21,317 bases of DNA. Source: JAFASC01 sp036265935 (GTDB lineage Bacteria; Pseudomonadota; Alphaproteobacteria; Rhizobiales; Beijerinckiaceae). Position 1 is the stretch's first letter, and each line of letters opens with the position of its first letter. The notes beneath the pieces were generated by a model. That model was not told the DNA's origin and did not search any database. It worked only from the letters and a program-made list of their open reading frames with translations. The position numbers and the translations under genes were made by a program. The stretch is taken from NCBI GenBank assembly GCA_036265935.1, contig DATAOB010000103.1, forward strand, positions 1 to 21,317, read 5' to 3'. Below, piece by piece: positions 7,962-16,367 of the stretch.

Positions 7962-7971
7962 TGGTATACCA
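7962..7971. promoter_or_regulatory. Candidate GntR/FadR-type operator upstream of mdh
   Basis: TGGTATACCA is a perfect palindrome fitting the TGGTnnACCA-like sites bound by FadR-subgroup GntR regulators. It is 99 bases before the mdh start and contains TATACC, which could be part of a -10 element, so a bound protein could block the polymerase. The flanks do not extend the symmetry, and ten-base palindromes occur by chance about once per kilobase. Confidence 0.35.
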
Positions 7972-8070
7972 GATGCGAGTTTGAGCCTCCCGGCGGCTTG
8001 CACCGATAGCACCAGCAAGGCAAAGAGGCGCGGGCGAGAGAAAGGCCCGGTTCAAGGTCGAGGAAGACGA

Positions 8071-9033
8071 ATGGCGCGTACCAAGCTAGCACTGATCGGA
8101 GCCGGCCAGATCGGCGGCACCTTGGCGCTTCTCGCGGGCTTGAAGGAGCTCGGCGACATCGTGCTCTTCGACATTGCCGATGGAATTCCGCAGGGAAAGG
8201 CGCTCGATCTGGTCGAAGCCTCGCCGATCGAAGGGTTTAACGCCGACCTGATCGGCTCCAGCGACTATTCCGCGATCGAAGGCGCCCGTGTCGTCATCGT
8301 GACGGCCGGCGTGCCGCGTAAGCCCGGGATGAGCCGGGACGACCTTCTCGCCATCAATCTCAAGGTGATGGAGTCGGTCGGTGCCGGCATCAAGCAATAC
8401 GCGCCCGAGGCCTTCGTCATCTGCATCACCAATCCGCTCGACGCAATGGTATGGGCGCTGCAGAAGGCCTGCGGGCTGCCGACGAACAAGGTCGTCGGAA
8501 TGGCCGGCGTACTGGATTCAGCCCGCTTCCGCTATTTCCTGGCGGACGAATTCAAGGTCTCGGTCGAGGACGTGACCGCTTTCGTGCTCGGCGGGCATGG
8601 CGACGACATGGTCCCTTCGGTCCGCTATTCGACAGTCGCCGGTATTCCGCTGCCCGATCTCGTCAAGATGGGCTGGACCACGCAGGAGAAGCTCGACGCG
8701 ATCGTCAAGCGCACCCGCGGCGGCGGCGGCGAAATCGTCAATCTTTTGAAGACGGGCTCTGCTTTCTATGCCCCCGCCGCCTCCGCGATCTCGATGGCGG
8801 AGAGCTATCTGAAGGACCAGCGCCGTGTCCTGCCTTGCGCGGCTTACCTCAATGGTCAGTACGGGGTCGACAATCTCTATGTCGGCGTTCCCGTGGTGCT
8901 CGGGGCAAACGGCGTTGAGAAGATCGTTGAGATCGAGTTTGACGCGAGCGAGAAGGAGATGTTCGTGAAATCGGTCGCGTCGGTGAAGGGCCTGGTTGAC
9001 GCCTGCAAAAAGATCAATCCGGCTTTCGCGTGA
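8071..9033 (+). CDS. mdh: Malate dehydrogenase (NAD-dependent, LDH-like type)
   Basis: Oxidises malate to oxaloacetate with NAD+ in the TCA cycle; cytoplasmic, usually tetrameric in this LDH-like group. Seen in 320 residues: nucleotide-binding GAGQIGG at 10-16, the NAD-selecting aspartate D34 in LFDI, active-site loop VPRKPGMSRDD with R83 (malate specificity) and R89, the catalytic aspartate/arginine pair in GVLDSARFR (D149, R152) and the proton-relay histidine H176 in GGHGDDMV. The length matches alphaproteobacterial enzymes. The ATG at 8071 has GAGGAAG four bases upstream; an in-frame extension upstream does not resemble the family and is excluded. It is the first gene of the mdh-sucCDAB block; sucC follows after 40 bases. 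Confidence 0.98.
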   Translation: MARTKLALIGAGQIGGTLALLAGLKELGDIVLFDIADGIPQGKALDLVEASPIEGFNADLIGSSDYSAIEGARVVIVTAGVPRKPGMSRDDLLAINLKVMESVGAGIKQYAPEAFVICITNPLDAMVWALQKACGLPTNKVVGMAGVLDSARFRYFLADEFKVSVEDVTAFVLGGHGDDMVPSVRYSTVAGIPLPDLVKMGWTTQEKLDAIVKRTRGGGGEIVNLLKTGSAFYAPAASAISMAESYLKDQRRVLPCAAYLNGQYGVDNLYVGVPVVLGANGVEKIVEIEFDASEKEMFVKSVASVKGLVDACKKINPAFA

Positions 9034-9073
9034 AGCTCGAACAACTCGCGCCGTCGAGCGTCTAGGGGAAGAG

Positions 9074-10273
9074 ATGAACATCCACGAATACCAAGCCAAG
9101 GCTGTGCTGCGCGAATTCGGCGTGCCCGTGGCGCGCGGCGTGCCGGTCTTGAAAGCGGGCGAGGCGGCGAAGGCAGCCAAAGAACTTGGCGGCCCAGTCT
9201 GGGTGGTCAAAGCGCAGATTCATGCCGGCGGCCGCGGCAAGGGTAAGTTCAAGGAGCCGGCGGCCGGCGACAAAGGTGGCGTGCGCCTCGCCAAATCGGC
9301 GGAAGAGGTCGACCAATATGCCGAGCAGATGCTCGGTAAGACGCTGGTTACCGCGCAGACCGGGCCTGCCGGTAAGCAGGTCAACCGCCTCTACATCGAG
9401 GAAGGCGCGGAGATCGCGAAGGAATTTTACCTCTCGATGCTGGTCGACCGCGGAACTTCGCGGGTTGCGTTCGTGGTCTCCACGGAAGGTGGGATGGACA
9501 TCGAGAAGGTCGCGCACGACATGCCCGAGAAGATCGTGACTTTCGCGGTCGATCCGGCCACTGGGATCATGCCGCACCACGGCCGGAAGATCGCCGAGGC
9601 GCTTGGTCTTTCAGGCGATCTCGCCAAGCAAGCGGAAAAGCTGGCGACACAGCTCTATTCCGCATTCATCGCGAAGGACATGGAGCTTCTCGAGATCAAT
9701 CCGCTGATCGTCACCAAGGACAATCAGATACGCTGCCTCGACGCGAAAATCTCGTTCGACAACAACGCGATATTCCGCCATCCCGACATCGCTGCCTTGC
9801 GCGACCAGACGGAGGAGGACGCGAAGGAGATTGAGGCGTCAAAACACGATCTTTCCTACATCACGCTCGACGGCACGATCGGCTGCATGGTCAACGGGGC
9901 CGGCCTTGCCATGGCGACGATGGACATCATCAAGCTTTATGGCGAGGAGCCGGCGAACTTCCTCGACGTCGGTGGCGGCGCGACGAAGGAGAAGGTGACC
10001 GCGGCCTTCAAGATCATCACCGCCGATCCGAAGGTGAAGGGAATCCTCATCAACATTTTCGGCGGCATCATGCGTTGCGACATCATCGCCGAAGGCGTGA
10101 TCGCGGCAGTGAAGGAAGTCGGGTTGAAAGTGCCGCTCGTCGTGCGCCTCGAAGGAACCAACGTCGAGCTCGGCAAGGAGATCGTCGCCAAATCGGGATT
10201 GAACGTGATTTCAGCCGACGATCTCGACGATGCCGCGCAAAAGATCGTCAAAGCGGTCAGGGCTGCGGCGTGA
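9074..10273 (+). CDS. sucC: Succinyl-CoA synthetase beta subunit (ADP-forming)
   Basis: With SucD converts succinyl-CoA, ADP and phosphate to succinate, CoA and ATP in the TCA cycle. Seen in 399 residues: the opening MNIHEYQAKAVLREFGV, the ATP-grasp domain with the nucleotide loop HAGGRGKGKFKE near residues 50-61, and the C-terminal CoA-ligase domain with GCMVNGAGLAMATMD and ANFLDVGGGA, then the NIFGGIMRCD segment. It is slightly longer than E. coli SucC (388), as usual in alphaproteobacteria. The ATG at 9074 is preceded by AGGGGAAGAG, a strong ribosome binding site. It is 40 bases after mdh and 37 before sucD, in one transcription unit. Confidence 0.98.
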   Translation: MNIHEYQAKAVLREFGVPVARGVPVLKAGEAAKAAKELGGPVWVVKAQIHAGGRGKGKFKEPAAGDKGGVRLAKSAEEVDQYAEQMLGKTLVTAQTGPAGKQVNRLYIEEGAEIAKEFYLSMLVDRGTSRVAFVVSTEGGMDIEKVAHDMPEKIVTFAVDPATGIMPHHGRKIAEALGLSGDLAKQAEKLATQLYSAFIAKDMELLEINPLIVTKDNQIRCLDAKISFDNNAIFRHPDIAALRDQTEEDAKEIEASKHDLSYITLDGTIGCMVNGAGLAMATMDIIKLYGEEPANFLDVGGGATKEKVTAAFKIITADPKVKGILINIFGGIMRCDIIAEGVIAAVKEVGLKVPLVVRLEGTNVELGKEIVAKSGLNVISADDLDDAAQKIVKAVRAAA

Positions 10274-10310
10274 TGCAATTGATTGGCAGATAGAAGGCGA
10301 GATCATTTTT

Positions 10311-11195
10311 ATGTCCGTCCTCATCGACAAGAACACGAAGGTCATCTGCCAAGGCTTTACCGGCCGCAACGGCACGTTCCATTCCGAACAGGCGATCGCC
10401 TACGGAACCAAAATGGTCGGCGGCACGTCACCCGGCAAAGGCGGCTCGACGCATCTGAACCTGCCGGTCTTCGACACGGTCGAAGAGGCGAAGAAGGCGA
10501 CCGGCGCCGATGCGAGCGTCATCTATGTCCCGCCCCCAGGCGCGGCCGACGCCATTTGCGAGGCGATCGACGCCGAAATCCCGCTGATCGTCTGCATCAC
10601 CGAAGGGGTTCCGGTACAGGATATGATCCGGGTCAAGCGCTCGCTCGCCGGCTCGAAATCGCGGTTGGTCGGCCCAAACTGCCCGGGCGTCATGACCGCC
10701 GGCGAGTGCAAGATCGGCATTATGCCGGGCCAGATTTTCAAGCGCGGCAGCGTTGGGATTGTCTCGCGCTCCGGCACGCTCACCTACGAAGCCGTGTTCC
10801 AGACCTCGCAGGAGGGACTAGGCCAGACGACGGCGGTCGGCATCGGTGGCGATCCGGTCAAGGGCACCGAATTCATCGACGTGCTGGAAATGTTCCTCAG
10901 CGATCCGGAGACGAAGTCGATCGTAATGATCGGCGAGATCGGCGGCTCGGCCGAGGAGGATGCGGCACAGTTCCTAAAAGAGGAGGCCAAGCGCGGCCGC
11001 AAAAAGCCCGTCGCCGGCTTCATTGCCGGCCGCACGGCGCCCCCCGGGCGCCGGATGGGCCATGCCGGGGCGATCATCTCCGGCGGCAAGGGCGGCGCCG
11101 AGGACAAGATCGCCGCCATGGAGGCGGCAGGAATCCGCGTCTCGCCTTCTCCGGCGCGGCTCGGCAAGACGCTGGTGGAGCTGCTCAAGGGCTGA
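10311..11195 (+). CDS. sucD: Succinyl-CoA synthetase alpha subunit
   Basis: Partner of SucC; binds CoA and carries the phosphorylated histidine. Seen in 294 residues: the Rossmann CoA-binding domain with KVICQGFTGRNGTFHSEQA at residues 10-28, the SEQA/GTSPGKGG region, GPNCPGVM at 121-128, and the active-site segment PPGRRMGHAGAI in which H251 is the expected phosphohistidine. The length is usual for the family. Start ATG at 10311 with an AAGGCGAG purine stretch upstream. It is followed by an unusually long 185-base structured spacer before sucA, where the operon may be attenuated, processed or re-initiated. Confidence 0.98.
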   Translation: MSVLIDKNTKVICQGFTGRNGTFHSEQAIAYGTKMVGGTSPGKGGSTHLNLPVFDTVEEAKKATGADASVIYVPPPGAADAICEAIDAEIPLIVCITEGVPVQDMIRVKRSLAGSKSRLVGPNCPGVMTAGECKIGIMPGQIFKRGSVGIVSRSGTLTYEAVFQTSQEGLGQTTAVGIGGDPVKGTEFIDVLEMFLSDPETKSIVMIGEIGGSAEEDAAQFLKEEAKRGRKKPVAGFIAGRTAPPGRRMGHAGAIISGGKGGAEDKIAAMEAAGIRVSPSPARLGKTLVELLKG

Positions 11196-11214
11196 GTTCG
11201 TAAAGGAAATCCCT

Positions 11215-11234
11215 CGAAGATGCTTTCATCTTCG
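11215..11234 (+). other. Hairpin in the sucD-sucA spacer
   Basis: Arms CGAAGATG (11215-11222) and CATCTTCG (11227-11234) pair perfectly over eight bases around a CTTT loop, 19 bases after the sucD stop. No T-run follows on the plus strand, so it is not a standard terminator. It could protect a processed 3' end or act as an attenuator. Confidence 0.6.
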
Positions 11235-11360
11235 CGTCAATAAGCCTATCTCTCGCCTCCCAGATCGAGACGTGGTTTCGCCCCTTTCGCGGCGTTGAAC
11301 GCCCCGACCAGTGCTCACGGTTCGCCTCGCGCAGACGAAGAGCATGAGGCGTATTTCGAA

Positions 11361-11373
11361 GGGGCAATGCCCC
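11361..11373 (+). promoter_or_regulatory. Hairpin abutting the sucA ribosome binding site
   Basis: GGGGC-AAT-GCCCC forms a five-base GC stem ending at 11373; the Shine-Dalgarno GGAGG begins at the next base. The position suggests an effect on ribosome access to sucA. The same Shine-Dalgarno decides the start: it is two bases from the ATG at 11381 once its TT is counted, but eight bases from the ATG at 11387, so the latter is preferred. Confidence 0.5.
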
Positions 11374-11386
11374 GGAGGTTATGAGA

Positions 11387-14300
11387 ATGGCTCGGCGAGA
11401 AGCCAATAGTAACAATGGCGGCGGCGGAGCCGCTCAGCCCAGGTCCAGCACCAACACAGCATTTGCCAAGACGTCGTTTCTTTACGGCGGCAACGCCTCC
11501 TATGTGGAACAGCTGCACGCCGCCTACGAGCACGACCCGCATTCGGTCGATGCGGAATGGCGGGACTTCTTCGCACAGCTGAACGATCCCGCCGCCGACA
11601 TCGAGAAGAGCGCGCGCGGTCCTTCCTGGGCAAAACCGAACTGGCCGATCGAGCCAAACGGCGAACTGGTCTCGGCGCTCGACGGAAACTGGCCACAACT
11701 GGAGACCGAGATCGGCGGCAAGATAAAGGGCAGGGCCGAGGCGAAGGGCGCGCCGGTTTCGCACGACGAAGTGATGCGGGCGACTCGCGACAGCGTGCGC
11801 GCCTTGATGATGATCCGCGCGTACCGCATGCGCGGCCATCTGCACGCCAATCTCGATCCGCTAGGTCTCGAGCCGCGCCCCGATCATGTCGAGCTGCATC
11901 CCTCGAGCTACGGATTCAAGGAAAGCGATTGGGACCGCAACATTTTCATCGATCACGTTCTCGGGCTCGAATTCGCGACAATCAACGAAATGCTGGCGCT
12001 CCTGCGTCGCACCTATTGCTCGACGATCGGCTTCGAGTTCATGCACATTTCGGATCCAGCAGCCAAAGCCTGGATCCAGCAGCGCATCGAAGGCCCGGAT
12101 AAGCAAATCGCCTTCACGCGCGAGGGTAAGCGCGCAATTCTCAATAAGCTCGTCGAGGCGGAAGGCTTCGAGAAATTTTTGGACATCCGCTACACCGGCA
12201 CGAAGCGTTTCGGCCTCGACGGCGCAGAATCGATGGTGCCGGCGCTCGAGCAGATCATCAAGCGCAGCGGCGCGCTCGGCACCAAGGAAATCGTCATCGG
12301 CATGGCGCATCGGGGGCGCCTCAATGTGCTTTCCCAAGTCATGGGCAAGCCGCACCGCGCGCTCTTCCACGAATTCAAAGGCGGCTCGTTCGTGCCCGAG
12401 GCGGTCGAGGGCTCCGGCGACGTCAAATACCATCTCGGCGCTTCGTCCGATCGCGAGTTCGACAACAACAAGGTGCACCTGTCGCTGACCTCGAATCCGT
12501 CGCACCTTGAAATAGTCGATCCGGTGGTACTCGGGAAAGTGCGCGCCAAGCAGGACCAATACGGCTGCAATACGGAAGAGCGCGGCATCGTCCTGCCGCT
12601 GCTCATCCACGGCGATGCGGCCTTTGCAGGACAAGGCGTCGTCGCCGAATGTTTTGGCTTGTCGGGGCTGAAAGGTCACCGCACCGGGGGCTCGGTGCAT
12701 TTCATCATCAACAACCAGATCGGCTTCACCACCTATCCGCGCTATTCGCGCTCGTCGCCCTATCCGTCCGATGTTGCGAAGATGGTGGAGGCGCCAATCT
12801 TCCACGTCAACGGCGACGACCCTGAAGCGGTCGTCTTCGTAGCGAAAGTCGCGACGGAGTTTCGCCAGAAGTTTCAAAAGCCTGTCGTCATCGACATGTG
12901 GTGCTATCGCCGCTTCGGCCATAACGAAGGCGATGAGCCGAGCTTCACGCAACCCTTGATGTACAAAAAGGTGCGCGCGCATCCGACGACATTGGAAATT
13001 TATTCGAAGAAGCTTGTCGAAGAAAATATCGTCACCCAAGAAGAAGCCGACAAGGCTCTCGCCGATTGGCGCAAGCGTCTCGAGGAAGAGTACGAGGCCG
13101 GACAATCTTACAAGCCGAACAAGGCCGACTGGCTTGACGGCCGCTGGTCGGGATTGCGGCCCGCCAATGAAGCAGAAGAGGCGCGACGCGGCCAGACCGG
13201 CGTCGATTTCGACCGCCTGAAAGAAATCGGCCTGCGCCTCAATGAAGTTCCCGGTGATTTCAATCTGCACAAAACCATCCGGCGCTTCCTCGACAATCGA
13301 CGTAAGGCCATCGAAACCGGCGAAGGGATCGATTGGGCGCTCGGCGAGGCGCTTGCCTTCGGCTCGCTCGTCGACGAGGGGCATCGCGTGCGTCTCTCCG
13401 GCCAGGACAGCGAGCGCGGCACGTTTTCGCAGCGCCATTCGGTGCTGATAGATCAGGAGACGGAAGCCCGCTACGTGCCGCTCAACAACATTCGCGACGG
13501 ACAGGCGCGCTACGAAGTCATCAACTCGATGCTCTCCGAAGAGGCCGTTCTCGGCTTTGAATACGGCTATTCGCTCGCCGAGCCGAACGCGCTGACGCTC
13601 TGGGAAGCGCAGTTCGGCGATTTCGCCAACGGCGCGCAGGTTGTCTTCGATCAGTTCATCTCGTCGGGCGAGCGCAAGTGGCTGCGCATGTCCGGTCTCG
13701 TCTGCCTGCTGCCGCACGGCTACGAAGGCCAGGGGCCCGAACACTCATCCGCTCGCCTCGAGCGCTATCTGCAGATGTGCGCCGAAGATAACATGCAGGT
13801 GGCAAACTGCACGACGCCGGCAAATTACTTCCACATCCTGCGGCGCCAGTTGAAGCGCGACATTCGCAAGCCGCTCATTCTGATGACGCCGAAATCGCTG
13901 CTGCGGCACAAGCGCGCCGTGTCGCGTCTCGACGAGATGGCGATCGGCACCTCCTTCCATCGCGTCCTGTGGGACGACGCGGAATATCTGAAGAGCGAGA
14001 AGATCAGGCTCGTTCAAAACGACAAGATCAGGCGCGTCGTTCTGTGCTCCGGCAAAGTCTACTACGACCTCTACGAAGAGCGCGAGAAGCGTGAGGTCAA
14101 CGACGTCTATCTGATGCGCGTCGAGCAGCTCTACCCCTTCCCCCTTAAGGCGCTTGTCACCGAGCTCACGCGTTTCAAGAACGCGGAGATCGTGTGGTGC
14201 CAGGAAGAGCCGAAGAATATGGGTCCCTGGAGCTTCGTCGAGCCCTACCTCGAATGGGTCTTCAATCAGCTCGGACGCAAAGGACAACGCGCCCACTACA

Positions 14301-14425
14301 TCGGCCGGCCCGCGGCTGCGGCAACGGCAACGGGCGTGATGTCGAAGCACCTGGCGCAATTGAAGGCGTTTTTGGATGAGGCCTATGCGGACGCGAGGCC
14401 GCGTGCCGCCGTCGCGGCGGAGTGA
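11387..14425 (+). CDS. sucA: 2-oxoglutarate dehydrogenase E1 component
   Basis: Thiamine-diphosphate-dependent decarboxylase of the 2-oxoglutarate dehydrogenase complex; decarboxylates 2-oxoglutarate and passes the succinyl group to the lipoyl arm of SucB. Seen in 1012 residues: the N-terminal segment SFLYGGNASYVEQLHAAYE that engages the complex, IGMAHRGRLNVLSQVMGKP near 304-322, the ThDP site with GDAAFAGQG near 409-417 and NNQIGFTT near 442-449, and the transketolase-like second half with YEGQGPEHSSARLERYLQ. The length matches alphaproteobacterial E1o. A glycine/asparagine-rich N-terminal patch (SNNGGGG) precedes the conserved part. Start ATG at 11387, chosen by Shine-Dalgarno spacing; 11381 would add two residues. 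Seven bases separate it from sucB. Confidence 0.98.
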   Translation: MARREANSNNGGGGAAQPRSSTNTAFAKTSFLYGGNASYVEQLHAAYEHDPHSVDAEWRDFFAQLNDPAADIEKSARGPSWAKPNWPIEPNGELVSALDGNWPQLETEIGGKIKGRAEAKGAPVSHDEVMRATRDSVRALMMIRAYRMRGHLHANLDPLGLEPRPDHVELHPSSYGFKESDWDRNIFIDHVLGLEFATINEMLALLRRTYCSTIGFEFMHISDPAAKAWIQQRIEGPDKQIAFTREGKRAILNKLVEAEGFEKFLDIRYTGTKRFGLDGAESMVPALEQIIKRSGALGTKEIVIGMAHRGRLNVLSQVMGKPHRALFHEFKGGSFVPEAVEGSGDVKYHLGASSDREFDNNKVHLSLTSNPSHLEIVDPVVLGKVRAKQDQYGCNTEERGIVLPLLIHGDAAFAGQGVVAECFGLSGLKGHRTGGSVHFIINNQIGFTTYPRYSRSSPYPSDVAKMVEAPIFHVNGDDPEAVVFVAKVATEFRQKFQKPVVIDMWCYRRFGHNEGDEPSFTQPLMYKKVRAHPTTLEIYSKKLVEENIVTQEEADKALADWRKRLEEEYEAGQSYKPNKADWLDGRWSGLRPANEAEEARRGQTGVDFDRLKEIGLRLNEVPGDFNLHKTIRRFLDNRRKAIETGEGIDWALGEALAFGSLVDEGHRVRLSGQDSERGTFSQRHSVLIDQETEARYVPLNNIRDGQARYEVINSMLSEEAVLGFEYGYSLAEPNALTLWEAQFGDFANGAQVVFDQFISSGERKWLRMSGLVCLLPHGYEGQGPEHSSARLERYLQMCAEDNMQVANCTTPANYFHILRRQLKRDIRKPLILMTPKSLLRHKRAVSRLDEMAIGTSFHRVLWDDAEYLKSEKIRLVQNDKIRRVVLCSGKVYYDLYEEREKREVNDVYLMRVEQLYPFPLKALVTELTRFKNAEIVWCQEEPKNMGPWSFVEPYLEWVFNQLGRKGQRAHYIGRPAAAATATGVMSKHLAQLKAFLDEAYADARPRAAVAAE

Positions 14426-14432
14426 GTAGACT

Positions 14433-15701
14433 ATGGCGACAGAAATTCGCGTACCTACACTCGGTGAGTCCGTCAGTGAGGCGACGATCGGCAAATGGTT
14501 CAAGAAAGCCGGCGATGCCGTCAAAGCCGACGAGCCGCTGGTCGAGCTCGAGACCGACAAAGTCACGCTCGAAGTGAACGCGCCGACCGCGGGCGTGCTC
14601 GCCGAAATCACCGCGAAGGACGGTGAGACGGTCACGCCGGGTGCGCTGCTCGGGCAGATTAGCGAGGGCGGCGCCGGCACGGCGGCCGCTCCAGCGAAGA
14701 GCGCGGCGAAGCCTGCTCCAGCCCCTGCCGCGAGCGCGAAGCAAGCCCCCGCCGCTTCACGCGCCGCAGCTGTTGCAACGAACGGCGGCGCGCAATCCAA
14801 AGCAGCGCCGACTCAAATGCCGCCAGCGCCGTCCGCCGCGAAAATTGCCGCCGAGCGCGGCATCGATACGAGCGAACTCGCCGGTTCGGGCAAGCGGGGG
14901 CAGGTGTTGAAGGGCGACGTTCTCGCTTTCACGCCGCAAGGCGCGCCAGCATCGGCACCTGCGCCAACGCAAGTTCGCGCACCATCCGCGCCGGACGATG
15001 CCGCCCGCGAAGAGCGCGTGCGGATGACGAAATTGCGTCAGACGATCGCGCGCAGGCTTAAGGAGGCGCAGAACGCCGCCGCGATGCTCACGACCTTCAA
15101 TGAGGTCGATATGAGCGGCGTCATGGGACTGCGCGGCCATTACAAGGACATTTTCGAAAAAAAGCACGGCGTAAAGCTCGGTTTCATGGGCTTCTTCGTC
15201 AAAGCCTGCACGCAGGCGCTGAAGGATATCCCGAACGTCAATGCCGAGATCGACGGCACCGACATCGTCTACAAGAATTACTGCCATGTCGGCGTCGCCG
15301 TCGGCACCGACAAAGGGCTTGTCGTACCGGTCATCCGCGACGCCGATCAAAAGCCGATTGCGGACATCGAACGGGCGATCGCGGATTTCGGCCGGCGCGC
15401 CCGCGACGGTCAGCTGAAAATCGAGGAGATGCAGGGCGGCACGTTCACGATTTCGAACGGCGGCGTCTATGGCTCGCTGATGTCGACGCCGATCCTCAAC
15501 GCGCCGCAATCTGGCATTCTCGGCATGCACAAAATTCAGGAACGGCCGATGGTCGTCGGCGGCAAAATCGAAATCCGCCCGATGATGTATCTCGCGCTGT
15601 CTTACGATCACCGCATCGTCGACGGCAAGGAGGCAGTCACCTTCCTGGTGCGCGTGAAGGAAGCGCTTGAAGATCCGGCACGGCTCGTGCTCGATTTATA
15701 A
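14433..15701 (+). CDS. sucB: Dihydrolipoamide succinyltransferase, E2 of 2-oxoglutarate dehydrogenase
   Basis: Core of the 2-oxoglutarate dehydrogenase complex; transfers the succinyl group from its lipoyl arm to CoA. Seen in 422 residues: one lipoyl domain (1-76) with the lipoylated lysine K43 in ETDKVTLEV; an alanine/proline-rich flexible linker (about 80-132); the peripheral subunit-binding domain (134-165, AAKIAAERGIDTSELAGSGKR region) that holds E1 or E3; a second linker; and the catalytic domain (195-422) with the active-site HRIVDG at 393-398 (H393, D397). A single lipoyl domain is normal for E2o. Start ATG at 14433, seven bases after sucA. The next gene is a MAPEG protein, not lpd. 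Confidence 0.98.
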   Translation: MATEIRVPTLGESVSEATIGKWFKKAGDAVKADEPLVELETDKVTLEVNAPTAGVLAEITAKDGETVTPGALLGQISEGGAGTAAAPAKSAAKPAPAPAASAKQAPAASRAAAVATNGGAQSKAAPTQMPPAPSAAKIAAERGIDTSELAGSGKRGQVLKGDVLAFTPQGAPASAPAPTQVRAPSAPDDAAREERVRMTKLRQTIARRLKEAQNAAAMLTTFNEVDMSGVMGLRGHYKDIFEKKHGVKLGFMGFFVKACTQALKDIPNVNAEIDGTDIVYKNYCHVGVAVGTDKGLVVPVIRDADQKPIADIERAIADFGRRARDGQLKIEEMQGGTFTISNGGVYGSLMSTPILNAPQSGILGMHKIQERPMVVGGKIEIRPMMYLALSYDHRIVDGKEAVTFLVRVKEALEDPARLVLDL

Positions 15702-15729
15702 TCCGCAAGGCAGCTGAAGGGCGCTCATC

Positions 15730-16122
15730 ATGCCGCTGGAACTCAAACTTCTCGCGTGGAGCGTCGTGCTCCTCCTCGTGCAGATCGTCCTGCAGGCGGC
15801 AACCTCCTCGAGCGAGCTCGGGCTTCCCTATGCAATGTCGCCGCGCGACGAGGGGCACGAGCCCCGCAACGTCTATGCCCGACGCATCCGCCGTGCGCTC
15901 GACAACCTGCTCGAAACCTATCCGGCTTTCGTGGCACTTGCGCTGGGGCTCGTCGTCGCCCGCAAGACCGGTGGAGCGGGCGAAATCGGCGCCGAAATCT
16001 ATGTCGCCGCGCGCGTGCTCTACCTGATCATCTACGCCGCCGGCGTTTCCGTGGTGCGGACGCTGTTCTGGGCAATCTCCATGATCGGCTTGGTCATGAT
16101 GCTGGTGCGGCTGCTCGGCTGA
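15730..16122 (+). CDS. MAPEG-family membrane protein
   Basis: A 130-residue integral membrane protein with about four hydrophobic segments (roughly 5-23, 64-78, 88-105 and 110-128) and the family core RRALDNLLETYPAFVALAL at 55-73. Eukaryotic MAPEG members are glutathione- or leukotriene-handling enzymes; the bacterial proteins of this short type have no settled function, and I do not assign one. It sits 28 bases after sucB on the same strand and so is probably made from the TCA operon message. I have the impression that MAPEG genes occur in this place in other Hyphomicrobiales, which would make it a resident rather than a newcomer, but I cannot check that here. A purine stretch GAAGGGCG precedes the ATG. 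Confidence 0.85.
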   Translation: MPLELKLLAWSVVLLLVQIVLQAATSSSELGLPYAMSPRDEGHEPRNVYARRIRRALDNLLETYPAFVALALGLVVARKTGGAGEIGAEIYVAARVLYLIIYAAGVSVVRTLFWAISMIGLVMMLVRLLG

Positions 16123-16129
16123 GCATCGG

Positions 16130-16340
16130 ATGCCGACCGTCGCGATTGTCGACGGCGTGAAGATACAGTTCTAGCCGGATGAACACGCGCCGCCGCATTT
16201 TCACGCCGTTATTGCCGAGCGCGTCGCGCAAATCAGGATCGATCCACCTTCCATTTTGCGCGGTTCGCTCCCACATGCGAAGGTCCGTTCGATACTTCGC
16301 TGGGGCCGCTGAGCATCGCGAGGCATTGAGCCGCGCTTGA
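16130..16340 (+). pseudogene. Decayed DUF4160 gene (nonsense codon plus one extra base)
   Basis: Reading from ATG 16130 gives MPTVAIVDGVKIQF, then an in-frame TAG (16172-16174) where a tyrosine is expected, then PDEHAPPHFHAVIAERVAQI and on to KVRSILRW. PDEH-PPHFHA is the hallmark of DUF4160. At the GGGG run 16302-16305 one base is surplus: removing it lets the frame continue as WAAEHREALSRA and stop at 16338-16340. The 211 bases equal 70 codons plus one base, as expected. So two independent lesions lie in a gene that is otherwise recognisable end to end. It starts seven bases after the MAPEG stop and is followed 27 bases later by the DUF2442 gene, its usual neighbour. As it stands the product would stop after 14 residues. 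Confidence 0.85.
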
Positions 16341-16367
16341 GGAAGGCCGGAAGCCGGAGAAGATACG

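Noticed and set aside
7936..8070. N-terminal extension of mdh from an upstream ATG at 7936
   Set aside because: The added residues do not resemble the family, and MARTKLALIGAGQIGG with its GAGGAAG is the canonical start.
11215..11234. Hairpin after sucD as a terminator of the mdh-sucCD message
   Set aside because: No T-run follows, and the downstream genes belong to the same pathway.
11861..13744. Open minus-strand frame of 627 codons opposite sucA
   Set aside because: sucA is unmistakable on the plus strand; the opposite frame has no recognisable motif or ribosome binding site.
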